Shown one piece after another: positions 34,944 to 43,734 of a DNA stretch of 64,000 nt; position 1 is the first letter of the stretch; every line of letters begins with the position of its first letter. The stretch comes from Desulfovibrio desulfuricans DSM 642 (GTDB lineage Bacteria; Desulfobacterota; Desulfovibrionia; Desulfovibrionales; Desulfovibrionaceae). The stretch spans positions 186,001 to 250,000 of the forward strand of contig NZ_ATUZ01000013.1 of NCBI RefSeq assembly GCF_000420465.1. The letters run 5' to 3'. The notes beneath the pieces were generated by a model, which made no database searches, was not told where the DNA came from, and saw only the letters and a program-made list of their open reading frames with translations. A program made the position numbers and the translations under genes.

Positions 34944-35513
34944 TTACGCCGCCGCTTGCTGACTGGCCCTCAACTGCCGCAGATAGGCCGGGTACCACTG
35001 GGTAAATACGGCCACACCTATGAGCAAGGTGTAGGAGATCAGCTCGTAAGTAAGTTCTGAAAAAAAGAGCTCCTTCATTTTCAGCCACGCCAGCAGGGCA
35101 TTGCAGGTGAAGGCCCCACCCCAGACAGAAGTAATAATCATGTTTGTGCGCAGAAAAATGGGGGAATCCCAGAGCGCCGGATCGGTGTGATCCCTGGCGT
35201 AATCGAGGGTAAACGGCTTGCGCATGACGACCCCTGCCCATGTGCCAAGCGCCAACGCACCATTGGCAAGCACGCCCATGTACCGCACTGTCCACATGTT
35301 CTGGAAGCCGATCACAAGCACGGATGCCGCGCTAAAAAAGGCCAGCCCCACCCACAGTATCACCCCTCGGTGCAGCTTGAGCACACCCATGAGGATGCTG
35401 AGGGCCAGAGCGATGCCAAGGCCAAGCTCCAACCGAAACAGGCTGCCGTGCGCAATGATCAGAAACGACAGCCAGGGCGCGAAGGCCAACACCAGCTTCA
35501 AGAACCCCATCAT
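34944..35513 (-). CDS. Membrane protein of unknown function
   Basis: This 189-residue protein has six predicted membrane segments (for example LVLAFAPWLSFLIIAHG and FSELTYELISYTLLIGVAVF). There are few charged residues except a loop KPFTLDYARDHTDPALWDSP between segments four and five. I do not recognise the family with certainty. ATG ATG at 35513/35510 is preceded by TCTGGAG. Its neighbours on both sides appear unrelated. Confidence 0.65.
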   Translation of the reverse strand: MMGFLKLVLAFAPWLSFLIIAHGSLFRLELGLGIALALSILMGVLKLHRGVILWVGLAFFSAASVLVIGFQNMWTVRYMGVLANGALALGTWAGVVMRKPFTLDYARDHTDPALWDSPIFLRTNMIITSVWGGAFTCNALLAWLKMKELFFSELTYELISYTLLIGVAVFTQWYPAYLRQLRASQQAAA

Positions 35514-35611
35514 GGTATTTTCTCCAGAGCAAAGATTCCGCGCAGTGCCGCAACAAAGTGCCCCCAAAAGTCAGATCTAAAAAACGGGGGGTGCTATAAC
35601 TAACTGAATTT

Positions 35612-36643
35612 TTATAATCTTATGCCCAACTTTTCTTCCAGCTTGCGGCTTGCGGCCACAAGGGCAGTCGTCACCGCTAGGGTAATGGCAATGTTCAGCA
35701 GCACAAAGGCAACGGGCGGCAGTTGCAAGGGCTTGTAAAGCCACATGAAGACCAGCAGGGGCGTTGGCAGATGAAAAAGATAAAAGCGAAAACCGTTGCG
35801 CTCAAACCAGGCAAAAGGCGCAAATGACTGCAACAGCGGGTACAGCCCGGCTGTGAGCAAGAACATATGATACACCAGCAGGGCGCAGAGCAATGAAACA
35901 ATCCAGCCGCTCACAGGCGCGCCCGCATAGGGCCACAGCAGAACGATCAGCGCCGTGAGCCCAAGCCCAAGTGCCAGCGGGCGGGTGCGGCACAAGGCAT
36001 TGAGGGCCTCGTGATTTCTGAACGCAACAATGCCCATGTAGTAGCAAAGAATGAACGAAGGCGCTTCCCACAGGCAATACCACTTGAGCCAGCCGCCATA
36101 GTTCTGCAAGTACAGCGCGGCCACAAGGGCCACCATGCCGCCGGTAAGGGCCGTGTCGCGCCCCAGCTTTTGCAGCACCCACAGGGCGATAATCCAGAAC
36201 AGGGTGAGCCAGAACAGCACCAGCAAGAACCACAGGTGGTCTGTAAACAGGCCGAGTGAAACGGATTTCCATGTTTCAAGCAGTGTTGCGTCCGCCGGAT
36301 GTCCAAACGCGGGGATGGAAAAGAGCGTGTAGAGCGGGGCTACCCAGAGCATGCCCACGCCAAACCAGGGCAGCAGGAGTCTGCGCCCCCTGTGCAGCGC
36401 GTGTTGCAGGGGGGTGCGCTTGCCGGCATCCCACGAGGCGGCAAACAGAAAGCCCGATGCAAACATGAAACACTGGATAAGGGTAGAGCCGGAGATGGCC
36501 GTGAACAAATCTGCCCAGGGCTGCGGGGTATCCGCATAGAGCTTCCAGAACGGAAAGGGCGTGGCGTAAAACATGACGCAGTGCATGACCACAACCAGAA
36601 AAAGGCACTTGGTTTTCAGCAGGGCAATGTGGGGATAGTGCAT
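35612..36643 (-). CDS. Acyltransferase 3 family membrane protein
   Basis: This 343-residue protein has ten or so membrane helices and features of the OafA/WecH-type Acyl_transf_3 group. An early basic-His segment reads LKTKCLFLVVVMHCVMFY, where the family has its catalytic His, and HLWFLLVLFWLTLFW lies in the middle. FHLPTPLLVFMWL lies near the end. Such proteins O-acylate cell-surface polysaccharides or other secreted molecules. The start at 36643 lacks a strong ribosome binding site; a TTG 45 bases upstream is possible. Confidence 0.75.
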   Translation of the reverse strand: MHYPHIALLKTKCLFLVVVMHCVMFYATPFPFWKLYADTPQPWADLFTAISGSTLIQCFMFASGFLFAASWDAGKRTPLQHALHRGRRLLLPWFGVGMLWVAPLYTLFSIPAFGHPADATLLETWKSVSLGLFTDHLWFLLVLFWLTLFWIIALWVLQKLGRDTALTGGMVALVAALYLQNYGGWLKWYCLWEAPSFILCYYMGIVAFRNHEALNALCRTRPLALGLGLTALIVLLWPYAGAPVSGWIVSLLCALLVYHMFLLTAGLYPLLQSFAPFAWFERNGFRFYLFHLPTPLLVFMWLYKPLQLPPVAFVLLNIAITLAVTTALVAASRKLEEKLGIRL

Positions 36644-36796
36644 TGGGGGCGGCCTTGGTGGAAGTATGCGAAATAGCACCCGGAACAATGCCCGACAATA
36701 ACGTGACCCGCCGCGCAGGGCAAGCGGGTTGCATCTGCGCGGCGGGCCGAAAACGTCTGAGTATGTGTTGGCAATGGCAGGGGCGGGAGCCAGGGA

Positions 36797-37039
36797 TTAA
36801 GCCTTGGCCTCCGCAATCCAGCTGGCGACCTCATCCCCAGTGGGAACCCTGCCCGTGCATTTGATCTGGCCGTTGACCATCACCGCCGGGGTGGAGATGA
36901 TGCGCGCCGCCATGATTTCTCTGAAATCAGATACCTTGAGCACCGAAATTTCACCGCCTGCCTGTTCCGCAGCCTGATGCACCACGTTTTCCGCCTCTAC
37001 GCAACGCGCGCAGCCGGGGCCGAATACCTTGATTTCCAT
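36797..37039 (-). CDS. Small thioredoxin-like redox-active disulfide protein
   Basis: This 80-residue protein has a minimal thioredoxin fold: MEIKVFGPGCARCVEAE with CARC active-site pair (C10, C13), and the cis-Pro ISTPAVMVNGQIK. It matches the MTH895/TM0996-type glutaredoxin-like group. It follows the permease gene by 18 bp, so it is probably the last gene of the ArsR operon. It may reduce or ferry thiol-bound metalloid or transport-protein cysteines (inference). Confidence 0.88.
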   Translation of the reverse strand: MEIKVFGPGCARCVEAENVVHQAAEQAGGEISVLKVSDFREIMAARIISTPAVMVNGQIKCTGRVPTGDEVASWIAEAKA

Positions 37040-37057
37040 TTGTTTTGCTCCTGAAAG

Positions 37058-38200
37058 TTATGCCAGGAATGCTCCTGTCAGATTGAACAGCCAGCCCACC
37101 AGGGTGAACATAAGCAAAAGATAACCCACAAAAACAGCCAGCAGCTTGCCTGTCATGACCTGCCGCAGCATGAGCATTTCCGGCAGGCTGACCACAACCG
37201 TGCTCATGCAGAAGGCCAGAGTGGTGCCGATGGGCAGCCCCTTGGTCAGCAGGCTTTCCATAACCGGGATGATGCCCGTAACGCTGGAATACAGGGGGAT
37301 GCCCAGCAGGACGGAAAGCGGCACCGACCACCACTCCCCGGCGCCAAGATGCTCGGCAAACCAGTTTTCCGGCACAAAGCCGTGCAGGGCCGCGCCCAGC
37401 CCAACGCCGATGATCACCCACTTCCACACGCGGCGGAAGATGGTGGATGTTTCAGACCAAGCAAAATCGTGCCGATGGCGCAGAGTGATCTGCGGGGAGC
37501 AGGCCGGGGCGGCATCCGTGCCGCTGGCTTCTTCCGCCTGCGCGGGCATGTTGGCCATGGCCTCAAGAATAAAGGGGTGCAGCCAGCGCTCGGCCTTGAT
37601 GGCGTCCATGAGACAGCCGCCAATGATGCCAGCGATCATGCCCACAACCACGTAGGCCACGGTGATCTTCCAACCCAGCAGGCCCCACAGTAAAACAACG
37701 GCCAGCTCGTTGATAAGCGGCGAGGTAATGAGAAAGGACATGGTGATGCCCATGGGGATGCTGGCCGTGGTGAAGCCAAGAAACAGCGGTATGCTTGAGC
37801 AGGAGCAAAATGGCGTAATCGCGCCAAAGGCGGAGCCGAGAAAATAGCCTACACCCTTTGCCTTGCCGCTCAGATAATCGCGCACCCGCTCCACGTTGAG
37901 CCCTGCCCGCGCCCAGGCAATGGCGTAGATAAGCGCTGCCAGCAGGAGCAGAATTTTTGCCGTGTCATAGAAAAAGAACTCCACGGATTCCGCAATGGGC
38001 GAGCCAGGGGCAAAACCCATAAGGCCCACAGTCAGCCAGTGCGCCGCAGGCTGGATGACGGAATAGGCCAGCCACCACACCGCGCCGAGGGCGGTAATAG
38101 CCGCAGCGTATCTGAGGTTCCAGGCGCGCGCTTCTGGCGCTTTGTGGGGCTGCACCGCATTGTTTTTGCAGCAGCATTTTTGTTGAAGAGGCGTGTTCAT
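37058..38200 (-). CDS. DUF318/PF03773 permease (ArsP/UPF0718-like)
   Basis: This 380-residue permease has two four- or five-helix halves. It carries the family motif GAITPFCSCSSIPLFLGF (about residue 135) with its conserved Cys pair, and SFLITSPLINE. The second half has SVTGIIPVMESL. A short N-terminal CCCKNN cluster could bind metal. Related ArsP proteins export organoarsenicals, and others accompany ArsR regulators as here. The start at 38200 was chosen for the spacing to GAAGG; an ATG 12 bases upstream is possible. Metalloid transport is an inference. Confidence 0.88.
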   Translation of the reverse strand: MNTPLQQKCCCKNNAVQPHKAPEARAWNLRYAAAITALGAVWWLAYSVIQPAAHWLTVGLMGFAPGSPIAESVEFFFYDTAKILLLLAALIYAIAWARAGLNVERVRDYLSGKAKGVGYFLGSAFGAITPFCSCSSIPLFLGFTTASIPMGITMSFLITSPLINELAVVLLWGLLGWKITVAYVVVGMIAGIIGGCLMDAIKAERWLHPFILEAMANMPAQAEEASGTDAAPACSPQITLRHRHDFAWSETSTIFRRVWKWVIIGVGLGAALHGFVPENWFAEHLGAGEWWSVPLSVLLGIPLYSSVTGIIPVMESLLTKGLPIGTTLAFCMSTVVVSLPEMLMLRQVMTGKLLAVFVGYLLLMFTLVGWLFNLTGAFLA

Positions 38201-38274
38201 GGCGAGTGCCTTCATTTTGATATTTGTTGGATAGTTGGCTTGTTGAGGCGAAAAAAAGGGCAGCGCCCTTATAT

Positions 38275-38643
38275 TCATAATTTCGGGAGGATGCCTGGTA
38301 ATACGCCGCTCGCCGTCCGGAACTTCTGGCATTCGCCGGGGTTGGCGGAGCAGCATTCTGACGTCAGATAGGCAATCACTTCAAGCATCAGGGGGATGCT
38401 GGCCTTGTAGCGCATAAATCGTCCCTCCTTTTCAACCGTAACCAGGCCGCTGTGCACAACGGCCTTGAGGTGAAAGGAGAGGTTGGTGGATGGAATATCC
38501 AGCTGACGGGCGATTTCGCCAGCCACCAGCCCCTGCGGAGCGTTTTTGACCAGCAGCCTGAACAGGTCGAGGCGTACCTCGGACGACAGGGCTTCAAAGA
38601 TATTGGCGGCAGTTTTGCTTTCCATAAAATGATATTTCAACAT
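38275..38643 (-). CDS. ArsR family transcriptional regulator
   Basis: This 122-residue winged-HTH regulator (116 if ATG 38625 is used) has ALSSEVRLDLFRLLV and the recognition helix region LDIPSTNLSFHLKAVVHSGLV. The wing VEKEGRFMRYKAS follows. A C-terminal ECCSANPGEC segment gives three cysteines suited to trivalent metalloid binding. It heads the operon with the permease and thioredoxin-like genes and probably represses it until its inducer binds. No clear ribosome binding site distinguishes the two starts. Confidence 0.92.
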   Translation of the reverse strand: MLKYHFMESKTAANIFEALSSEVRLDLFRLLVKNAPQGLVAGEIARQLDIPSTNLSFHLKAVVHSGLVTVEKEGRFMRYKASIPLMLEVIAYLTSECCSANPGECQKFRTASGVLPGILPKL

Positions 38644-38669
38644 TAATTGATCAGTGTCAAGAGGACGAA

Positions 38670-38705
38670 AAAAGCTGCGGCAAACAAGCCTTCGCCGCAG
38701 CTTTT
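38670..38705 (-). terminator. Terminator of the chemoreceptor gene
   Basis: A 12-bp stem, AAAAGCTGCGGC / GCCGCAGCTTTT (38670-38681, 38694-38705), is followed on the minus strand by TTCG. It lies 64 bp past the receptor stop codon and just upstream of the ArsR gene. Confidence 0.75.
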
Positions 38706-38768
38706 AAGTAAGTGATATATTGGGGCCTGTGGTGCGCCGGGCGCGCCATTGGCAGCGGTTGTGCCTTT

Positions 38769-40811
38769 CTAGGAACCGCTGTGTCCGTTGCCATTCCCAT
38801 TGCTCATGGAGGCAATGGTCTCGCGCAGGTCGGCGGCCATCTGGGCCACTTCGCGGGCAGTGACGCCAAGCTCTGTCATGGCATTGGAAATATCCAGCGC
38901 AATGGAATCAACCGTGCCGATGTTTCCGTTAATTTCTTCAGAAGCGGCAGACTGCTTTTCAGCCGTGGTGGCGATTATGCCGATCATGTCTGCGGTCTGC
39001 ATGACCTGGGAGACAATTTCCTGCAAGGCTTCTCCGGCCTGCGTCACAAGCTCCACACTCTGCCGTACGCTGGCGTCAGTTTCGTCCATCAGCGCAATAT
39101 TGCTGTGGGCGCTGTCCTGAATGCCCTTTACGGCGGAGGAAACTTCCATGGTGGCCTGCATGGTTTTTTCCGCCAGTTTGCGCACTTCATCGGCAACCAC
39201 GGCAAATCCGCGCCCTGCCTCGCCAGCGCGGGCGGCCTCAATGGCGGCGTTGAGCGCCAGCAGGTTTGTCTGGTCGGCAATATCGCTGATGATGCCAAGG
39301 ATTTTGCCCACGTCTTGCGCCTTGCTGCCAAGATCGTGCAGCCCCGTGCTCATGGTGGTGGTGTGCTTGCGCACATCGGCTATGGCCTCAATGGAATGGT
39401 CGGTGATCTTCTGGCCGCTCTGGGCGCGTTGCCGGGCCTGATCGGCATTGCCGGAGGCATCGCCAGCGTTGCGCGCCACATCCACTATGGAGGCGTTCAT
39501 GGCCTCAATTGCGGTGGCGGTTTCGCGTATTCTGTTTTGCTGGTTGGCTGTACCTTCGCTGGTATGGCCTATGCGTTCCAGCAACTGGTCGGATATATGG
39601 GCCAGGTGGGTGGCAATTTCGCCAGCATTTTCCGCCACTCTGGCAACCATGGCGCCGTTCTTTTCAATCTGGCGCTGATTCTTTCTGATCTCGGTAATGT
39701 CGTTCCAGAATGTTACCGAACCCATGAGGGTATTATCCATGTCAAAAAAGGGCGTGGCAGTAACCGTGACGTGGCGCAGGTTGCCTTTCTCTGTAGGGAG
39801 CTCCCGCTCGGCCACAAATTTTTTGCGGTGCAGCACGGCGCGCACGGCTGTGGTTTCGCGGTTTTCGTCATTCCACAGAAATCTGCCCGATGTCAGACCG
39901 AGAAAACTCTGGGGCTTTGCGGTTTTTTCCAGCAGATCGCACAGATGCTGGTTAAGCCAGAGAATTTTTTTGTCTGCGCCAATGATCAGGCAGGGGGCGG
40001 CAATGCCATTGAGCACGCCTTCTGAAAAGCCAAGCTTGTCTTTGAGCTGCGCCACCATCTTGCCAATGTCGGTGGAGAGCGTGGCAAGCTCGTCCTTGCC
40101 CTGCTGGTCAAATTCCACGGCAAGGTTGCCTGCGGCCACCTGCCCGGCATTGGCAACAAGCCGCGAAATCCGGCCAATGAGAAAATGGCGGATCGCCAGC
40201 ACCGTAAAGGCAATGAGGGCCAGCAGGCCCACAGCCCCCATAATGGACGTGCGCAGCAACTGGTTTTCCATGGCAGTCCAGGCATTGGTGACGTCAAGTT
40301 TCATCACCAGCTGCCCGAGGATTGGTTCAGATTCGCCGTGGCAATGATGGCACCTGCGCTGGTTGGCAATGGAAAAAACGCTGCCCAGAATTTTTTTTCC
40401 GTTCTGGTCAATAAAAACGGCTTCTTCAATGGGCTGTTTGAGGCCGCGCATATGCAGGCCCGCCAGCTCCTTATCCGTTTCTACGGTGGCAAAATCCTTG
40501 CGCAGGGTGGTGTCGTCCGTGCTGTAGGTGATATTGCCCGTGTATGAGGTCATGTAGGCGGTAATATGCCTGAATTTACTTTTGATCTTGCCGAACTCGT
40601 CGGCAGTTCCCTTGTTGTCGCCCACAATCATGGGCTTTTCAATGCCCATGTAGATCAGCCCTGTTTCCATATGCGCGCTGGAGCGGATTTCATCAGTCAT
40701 AAGCTTTTTAACCCCGGCATATTCCAGGGACATTATGCAGCTTATGACGAGAAACGTAATGGTGACAATAGATACAGTAATTTTGAAATTAAGCGATCTG
40801 GATAAAAGCAT
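38769..40811 (-). CDS. Methyl-accepting chemotaxis protein with periplasmic c-type heme motif
   Basis: This 680-residue receptor has an N-terminal helix (about residues 10-30) and a periplasmic domain of about 150 residues containing CHHCH near residue 155. A second helix, HAMP linker and PAS domain (about residues 275-395) follow, then a methyl-accepting signalling domain with the hairpin tip [37 protein letters not shown] (named by its core only). The CxxCH motif resembles DcrA of D. vulgaris, a heme-c redox/oxygen sensor. It lies 13 bp downstream of a tetraheme cytochrome gene on the same strand. Confidence 0.92.
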   Translation of the reverse strand: MLLSRSLNFKITVSIVTITFLVISCIMSLEYAGVKKLMTDEIRSSAHMETGLIYMGIEKPMIVGDNKGTADEFGKIKSKFRHITAYMTSYTGNITYSTDDTTLRKDFATVETDKELAGLHMRGLKQPIEEAVFIDQNGKKILGSVFSIANQRRCHHCHGESEPILGQLVMKLDVTNAWTAMENQLLRTSIMGAVGLLALIAFTVLAIRHFLIGRISRLVANAGQVAAGNLAVEFDQQGKDELATLSTDIGKMVAQLKDKLGFSEGVLNGIAAPCLIIGADKKILWLNQHLCDLLEKTAKPQSFLGLTSGRFLWNDENRETTAVRAVLHRKKFVAERELPTEKGNLRHVTVTATPFFDMDNTLMGSVTFWNDITEIRKNQRQIEKNGAMVARVAENAGEIATHLAHISDQLLERIGHTSEGTANQQNRIRETATAIEAMNASIVDVARNAGDASGNADQARQRAQSGQKITDHSIEAIADVRKHTTTMSTGLHDLGSKAQDVGKILGIISDIADQTNLLALNAAIEAARAGEAGRGFAVVADEVRKLAEKTMQATMEVSSAVKGIQDSAHSNIALMDETDASVRQSVELVTQAGEALQEIVSQVMQTADMIGIIATTAEKQSAASEEINGNIGTVDSIALDISNAMTELGVTAREVAQMAADLRETIASMSNGNGNGHSGS

Positions 40812-40824
40812 TGCTACCCCCGAA

Positions 40825-41301
40825 CTAGTGCGCGCCGGAAAAGATCAGTGGCTTGAATTTGAAATCCTGAATCCGCTCGGGATTATGGCATGCCGTACAG
40901 GTTTCCACGGCAGGCTTTCTGCTGATGGATTGAGGGTCCTGGTTTTCCGCATGTTCGCTGCCTGGCCCGTGGCAGGTTTCGCAACCAACATCGGCCAGCT
41001 CCGGCGTTGTTTCTATGCTTTTGAATCCACCCTTGTTATAGCCTGTAGTATGGCATTCGTAGCATTTTTGAAGCTCGTGCTCCTTGAGCTTGGGCTTCAT
41101 GATGGCTACGGAATTCCATGAATGGGCTTTTTTGGAATGCTTGATAAAAGAATTGTACTGCTCTTCATGGCATGGGGCGCAGTTTTTAGAACCAATGTAG
41201 GTTTTGGTGTTGTCTGCATTGCCCGTTTGAATAAAAAATAGTTGAATAAACGCTAAAAATAAGGCTGAAAGTAAACATTTTTTAGATAAATACAGCATCA
41301 T
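40825..41301 (-). CDS. Tetraheme cytochrome c (c554-like family)
   Basis: This 158-residue exported protein has a signal peptide ([16 protein letters not shown], cleavage near GNA). Four CxxCH motifs follow: CAPCH, CYECH, CETCH and CTACH. The arrangement with [15 protein letters not shown] and [12 protein letters not shown] recalls the cytochrome c554 family of multiheme proteins. ATG at 41301 or 41298 is preceded by AAAGAGAAC. It is cotranscribed with the heme-containing chemoreceptor and could pass electrons to it or share its ligand (inference). Confidence 0.88.
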   Translation of the reverse strand: MMLYLSKKCLLSALFLAFIQLFFIQTGNADNTKTYIGSKNCAPCHEEQYNSFIKHSKKAHSWNSVAIMKPKLKEHELQKCYECHTTGYNKGGFKSIETTPELADVGCETCHGPGSEHAENQDPQSISRKPAVETCTACHNPERIQDFKFKPLIFSGAH

Positions 41302-42139
41302 CACGTTCTCTTTGATGGTTGTTTTTGCAGCCAGCCAGTAGCGCCAGTGAGGAGCGGAGACTTTGTCACTTCAAAAAACGTAAAGCCATGAATCGTGAAT
41401 CTGTGCGGAAACCCTATAATTTTACGCGGGCAATGCCGCAGTATAGCAGTGGCTTTCGGCATGTTTTATTAAATGATTATGCCCAGTTTGAAATTTATGC
41501 TGTTTTTCCTGCTGTTATGGACGCTGATCAGGCCAAAGCCGCAGCTTTGCCTGGATGCGATGCAGACTCTATAATGCCGTTTTTTGACGTTATTATACCC
41601 ATAAATTTGAAAATTGCACTCACTGATCAAGCAATGAACAAACCGAAAAGCGATAATAGTATTATTTATGGATAATTTTTTTTAATCTAAAAAAATATCT
41701 TCTTAGATTGTATTGGCAATTTTCTAAAATAGCGCCGAAAATAAGCACATTTTTGGGTGGTTAGCATAAAAGTTTTTTAAAGTGAATAGACTCCCGAAAG
41801 CAGGCAAGATCATGTCATAAATATCATGATAGTAAAGTTGCAATATGTGGAGCATTTTTTATGCAATACATAAAGTTTTTGGCACAATGTTGATTGAACA
41901 CTGCTATCTTGTATCGTGTGATAAGAAAATATGTATAGAACTCTTTTTGCTTTTTATGCAAAAGCCATGAAATACAAATCATGGGCGCGGGTATGGTGCG
42001 TACGCGTGGAGGGATCCTGCTGGAGAAATGAACCTCCGCACGGATATTGACTGAATTGATACAGATTCTGGGGAATGGTTGATGCGGGGGGGGGGATGGC
42101 CTGACCGTATATGTTGCGATGGCCCGTGCCTGAAAGGGA
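41302..42139. other. AT-rich intergenic region downstream of the microcompartment operon
   Basis: This 838-bp stretch has much lower GC than its neighbours, especially 41640-41990. I see no convincing gene, although a plus-strand frame at 41319-41675 stays open for 118 codons. It has no ribosome binding site and resembles nothing I know. It includes short A/T palindromes, a G-run at 42085-42093, and the promoter region of the tetraheme cytochrome gene at its left end. Confidence 0.55.
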
Positions 42140-42571
42140 TCAGGCTTTGAGCGGCAGGGCGGCGCGTAGTTCGTCCACGCCAGCGAGGGTGACGGAGCTC
42201 AGCGCAACAATTTGCGCTGTCCCCGCGCTGTGCAGAAAGCGTCGTGCGCGTTCCGTGTTGGCTGCGTCCATGTCTGTCTTGCTGATGACGCCAACGACGG
42301 TGCGATTGAATATGCGGGCAAAACCCGGAGGGAAGGCGGAGGTGGGGCGGGTGGCGTCCTGCACAAAAAGAATGGCCGCGCATTCGGTGGCCAGGGTGAT
42401 GAGGGCGCAGTAAAAGCGGCGATTTTCGAGAAATTCCGGCGGAGGAAAAACAAATTCTCCGGCGTATTCCACGGCCATGGTACGCCGCAGATCCGGCACG
42501 GTGCAGCCAAGCAGGCGGGCAACGGTGCGTCTGCCCACGCCCCTCTCACCCATAAGCATAATGCGGCGCAC
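42140..42571 (-). CDS. EutP/PduV-type microcompartment GTPase-like protein
   Basis: This 143-residue protein has a P-loop and matches EutP/PduV: N-terminal RRIMLMGERGVGRRT, then YAGEFVFPPPEFLENRRFY, and SKTDMD (the NKxD position). In the Walker A motif, GxxxxGK(S/T), the invariant Lys is Arg (GERGVGRRT), so nucleotide binding may be weak. It starts with GTG seven bases after eutS and ends the microcompartment operon. PduV associates with the shell in known systems; the function here is not established. Confidence 0.85.
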   Translation of the reverse strand: MRRIMLMGERGVGRRTVARLLGCTVPDLRRTMAVEYAGEFVFPPPEFLENRRFYCALITLATECAAILFVQDATRPTSAFPPGFARIFNRTVVGVISKTDMDAANTERARRFLHSAGTAQIVALSSVTLAGVDELRAALPLKA

Positions 42572-42578
42572 GGCAGGC

Positions 42579-42926
42579 CTATGACCGGGTGCAATCGGTC
42601 AGGTCGTAGTGGAGCACATCGCCAAAATAGCGCAGCACTTCACGCAGCCCGGCTTCCACGCTGGCGACATCGCCGGTGAGCAGCAGGGAGCCGCCAAACC
42701 TGTCCAGAAAGCCGATCTGCACATCGGCGGCCTTGGTGGCTATATCTGCGGCAATGATCACGCCTTCGCTGGGCGTGATGGTGAGGATGCCGATGGCGTC
42801 CGTTGCGCTTTCGTCAAGGCCGAGCTTGAGGGGAATGTCGCGCTGGGGGCTGGCGATAAGGTGCGCCAGAGTGATCTGCCTGCCCGGCACATACTCCTGT
42901 ATGACGCGCTGCTTCGCTTCTTCCAT
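42579..42926 (-). CDS. EutS/PduU-type circularly permuted BMC-H shell protein
   Basis: This 115-residue permuted BMC protein has the EutS signatures [29 protein letters not shown] and [24 protein letters not shown]. EutS hexamers form shell facets with a beta-barrel cap and in Eut systems bend the shell. The start at 42926 matches EutS N-termini ([12 protein letters not shown]). It lies between a BMC-T gene (and the repeat element) and the GTPase gene. About 240 bp separate it from the upstream gene, more than usual in this operon. Confidence 0.92.
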   Translation of the reverse strand: MEEAKQRVIQEYVPGRQITLAHLIASPQRDIPLKLGLDESATDAIGILTITPSEGVIIAADIATKAADVQIGFLDRFGGSLLLTGDVASVEAGLREVLRYFGDVLHYDLTDCTRS

Positions 42927-42965
42927 GGTGCGGCTGCCTGTTTGCTTGAGGGAATGTTGATGGGC

Positions 42966-42990
42966 GCGCGGGGAGTCAGACTCCCCGCGC
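42966..42990 (-). repeat. Perfect hairpin in the leader of eutS
   Basis: GCGCGGGGAGT-cag-ACTCCCCGCGC is an 11-bp GC-rich hairpin 40 bp before the eutS start, within the operon. There is no T run, so it is more likely an mRNA-processing or stability element than a terminator. Confidence 0.6.
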
Positions 42991-43016
42991 AAGGGGTTGC
43001 CCGAGAATAAACTGGT

Positions 43017-43170
43017 TAGAGCATTTCAACTTTGAAAAAGGTTAAATGCTCTAACGCTGCACGCGAGCGCAGCGCGCCACACCGTGGCGTGGATTCTGCC
43101 GAAAATCGCATTTTTCGGCAGAATGACAACTTTGAAATGTGAAGCATTTCAAAGTTCATCTGCTTCTAGA
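43017..43170 (-). repeat. Intergenic repeat element (copy C)
   Basis: It is bounded by TTAGAGCA at the left and TGCTTCTAGAGC at the right. It contains GAGCATTTCAACTTTGAAA, the 13-bp hairpin ATTCTGCCGAAAA / TTTTCGGCAGAAT (43093-43124), and AAGCATTTCAAAGTT. It is related to copies A and B at the ends but diverged in the middle. The BMC-T stop TAG lies within its right end. Confidence 0.65.
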
Positions 43171-43717
43171 GCAATTGCTTTTTGAGATCGTCGCTGGGCG
43201 AGGGGATCACAATCTTGCTGACCACCGGGCCGCCGTCCGTCACGTTGGCAGCGCCAGCGTCCACGGATGACTGCACGGCGCTGACCTCGCCCGTCATGAG
43301 CACAAAGGCTTTGCCGCCCAGGCCCGCAGAAAGGCGCAGCTCCACAAGCTGCACATCGCCCGCCTTGGCTGCGGCATCTGCCGCCAGCACGCAGGAGGCC
43401 GCGGTATATGTTTCAATAATGCCGAGAGCGTTGATCTTTTCCCTGATGGCGGTGCCGTTCATGGCAGGGATAACGCTTTCGTGCACGTTGGGGATGATAA
43501 AGGAATCCACCACCATATCCGCGCCCAGGTGCAACCCGGTCTGCACGGAGCTGGTCACGGCTCCGGTATCGCCGGTGATGACCACAAGATAACGGCCAGG
43601 GCAGGTGGGGCGGGAGATAACCAGCTCCACATTGGCGGCTTTGACCATTTCGTCCGCCGTCTGAATGCCCACGCCGATGCTGTTCAGTTCCACACAGCCT
43701 ATAGTGCGTAATTTCAT
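43166..43717 (-). CDS. PduT-like BMC-T shell protein with a potential pore Fe-S cysteine
   Basis: This 183-residue tandem-BMC protein has first domain RTIGCVELNSIGVGIQTADEM and second domain ALGIIETYTAASCVLAADAAAK. Cys 109 aligns with PduT Cys108, which binds a [4Fe-4S] cluster at the trimer pore. It follows a PduS-like gene, and PduS-PduT pair in Pdu microcompartments for electron passage through the shell. The ATG at 43717 is chosen for AGGTGAG upstream; a GTG 21 bases earlier is possible. Confidence 0.9.
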   Translation of the reverse strand: MKLRTIGCVELNSIGVGIQTADEMVKAANVELVISRPTCPGRYLVVITGDTGAVTSSVQTGLHLGADMVVDSFIIPNVHESVIPAMNGTAIREKINALGIIETYTAASCVLAADAAAKAGDVQLVELRLSAGLGGKAFVLMTGEVSAVQSSVDAGAANVTDGGPVVSKIVIPSPSDDLKKQLL

Positions 43718-43734
43718 GCCGCTCACCTGTTGCT

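Noticed and set aside
41319..41675. Open frame of 118 codons on the plus strand after the tetraheme cytochrome promoter
   Set aside because: It has no ribosome binding site, its composition is unlike neighbouring proteins, and it overlaps the upstream region of the cytochrome gene. I recognise no family.
41870..41900. TTGGCAC...TTGA resembling a sigma-54 promoter
   Set aside because: Spacing is wrong, the -12 GC is missing, and no gene begins downstream on that strand.
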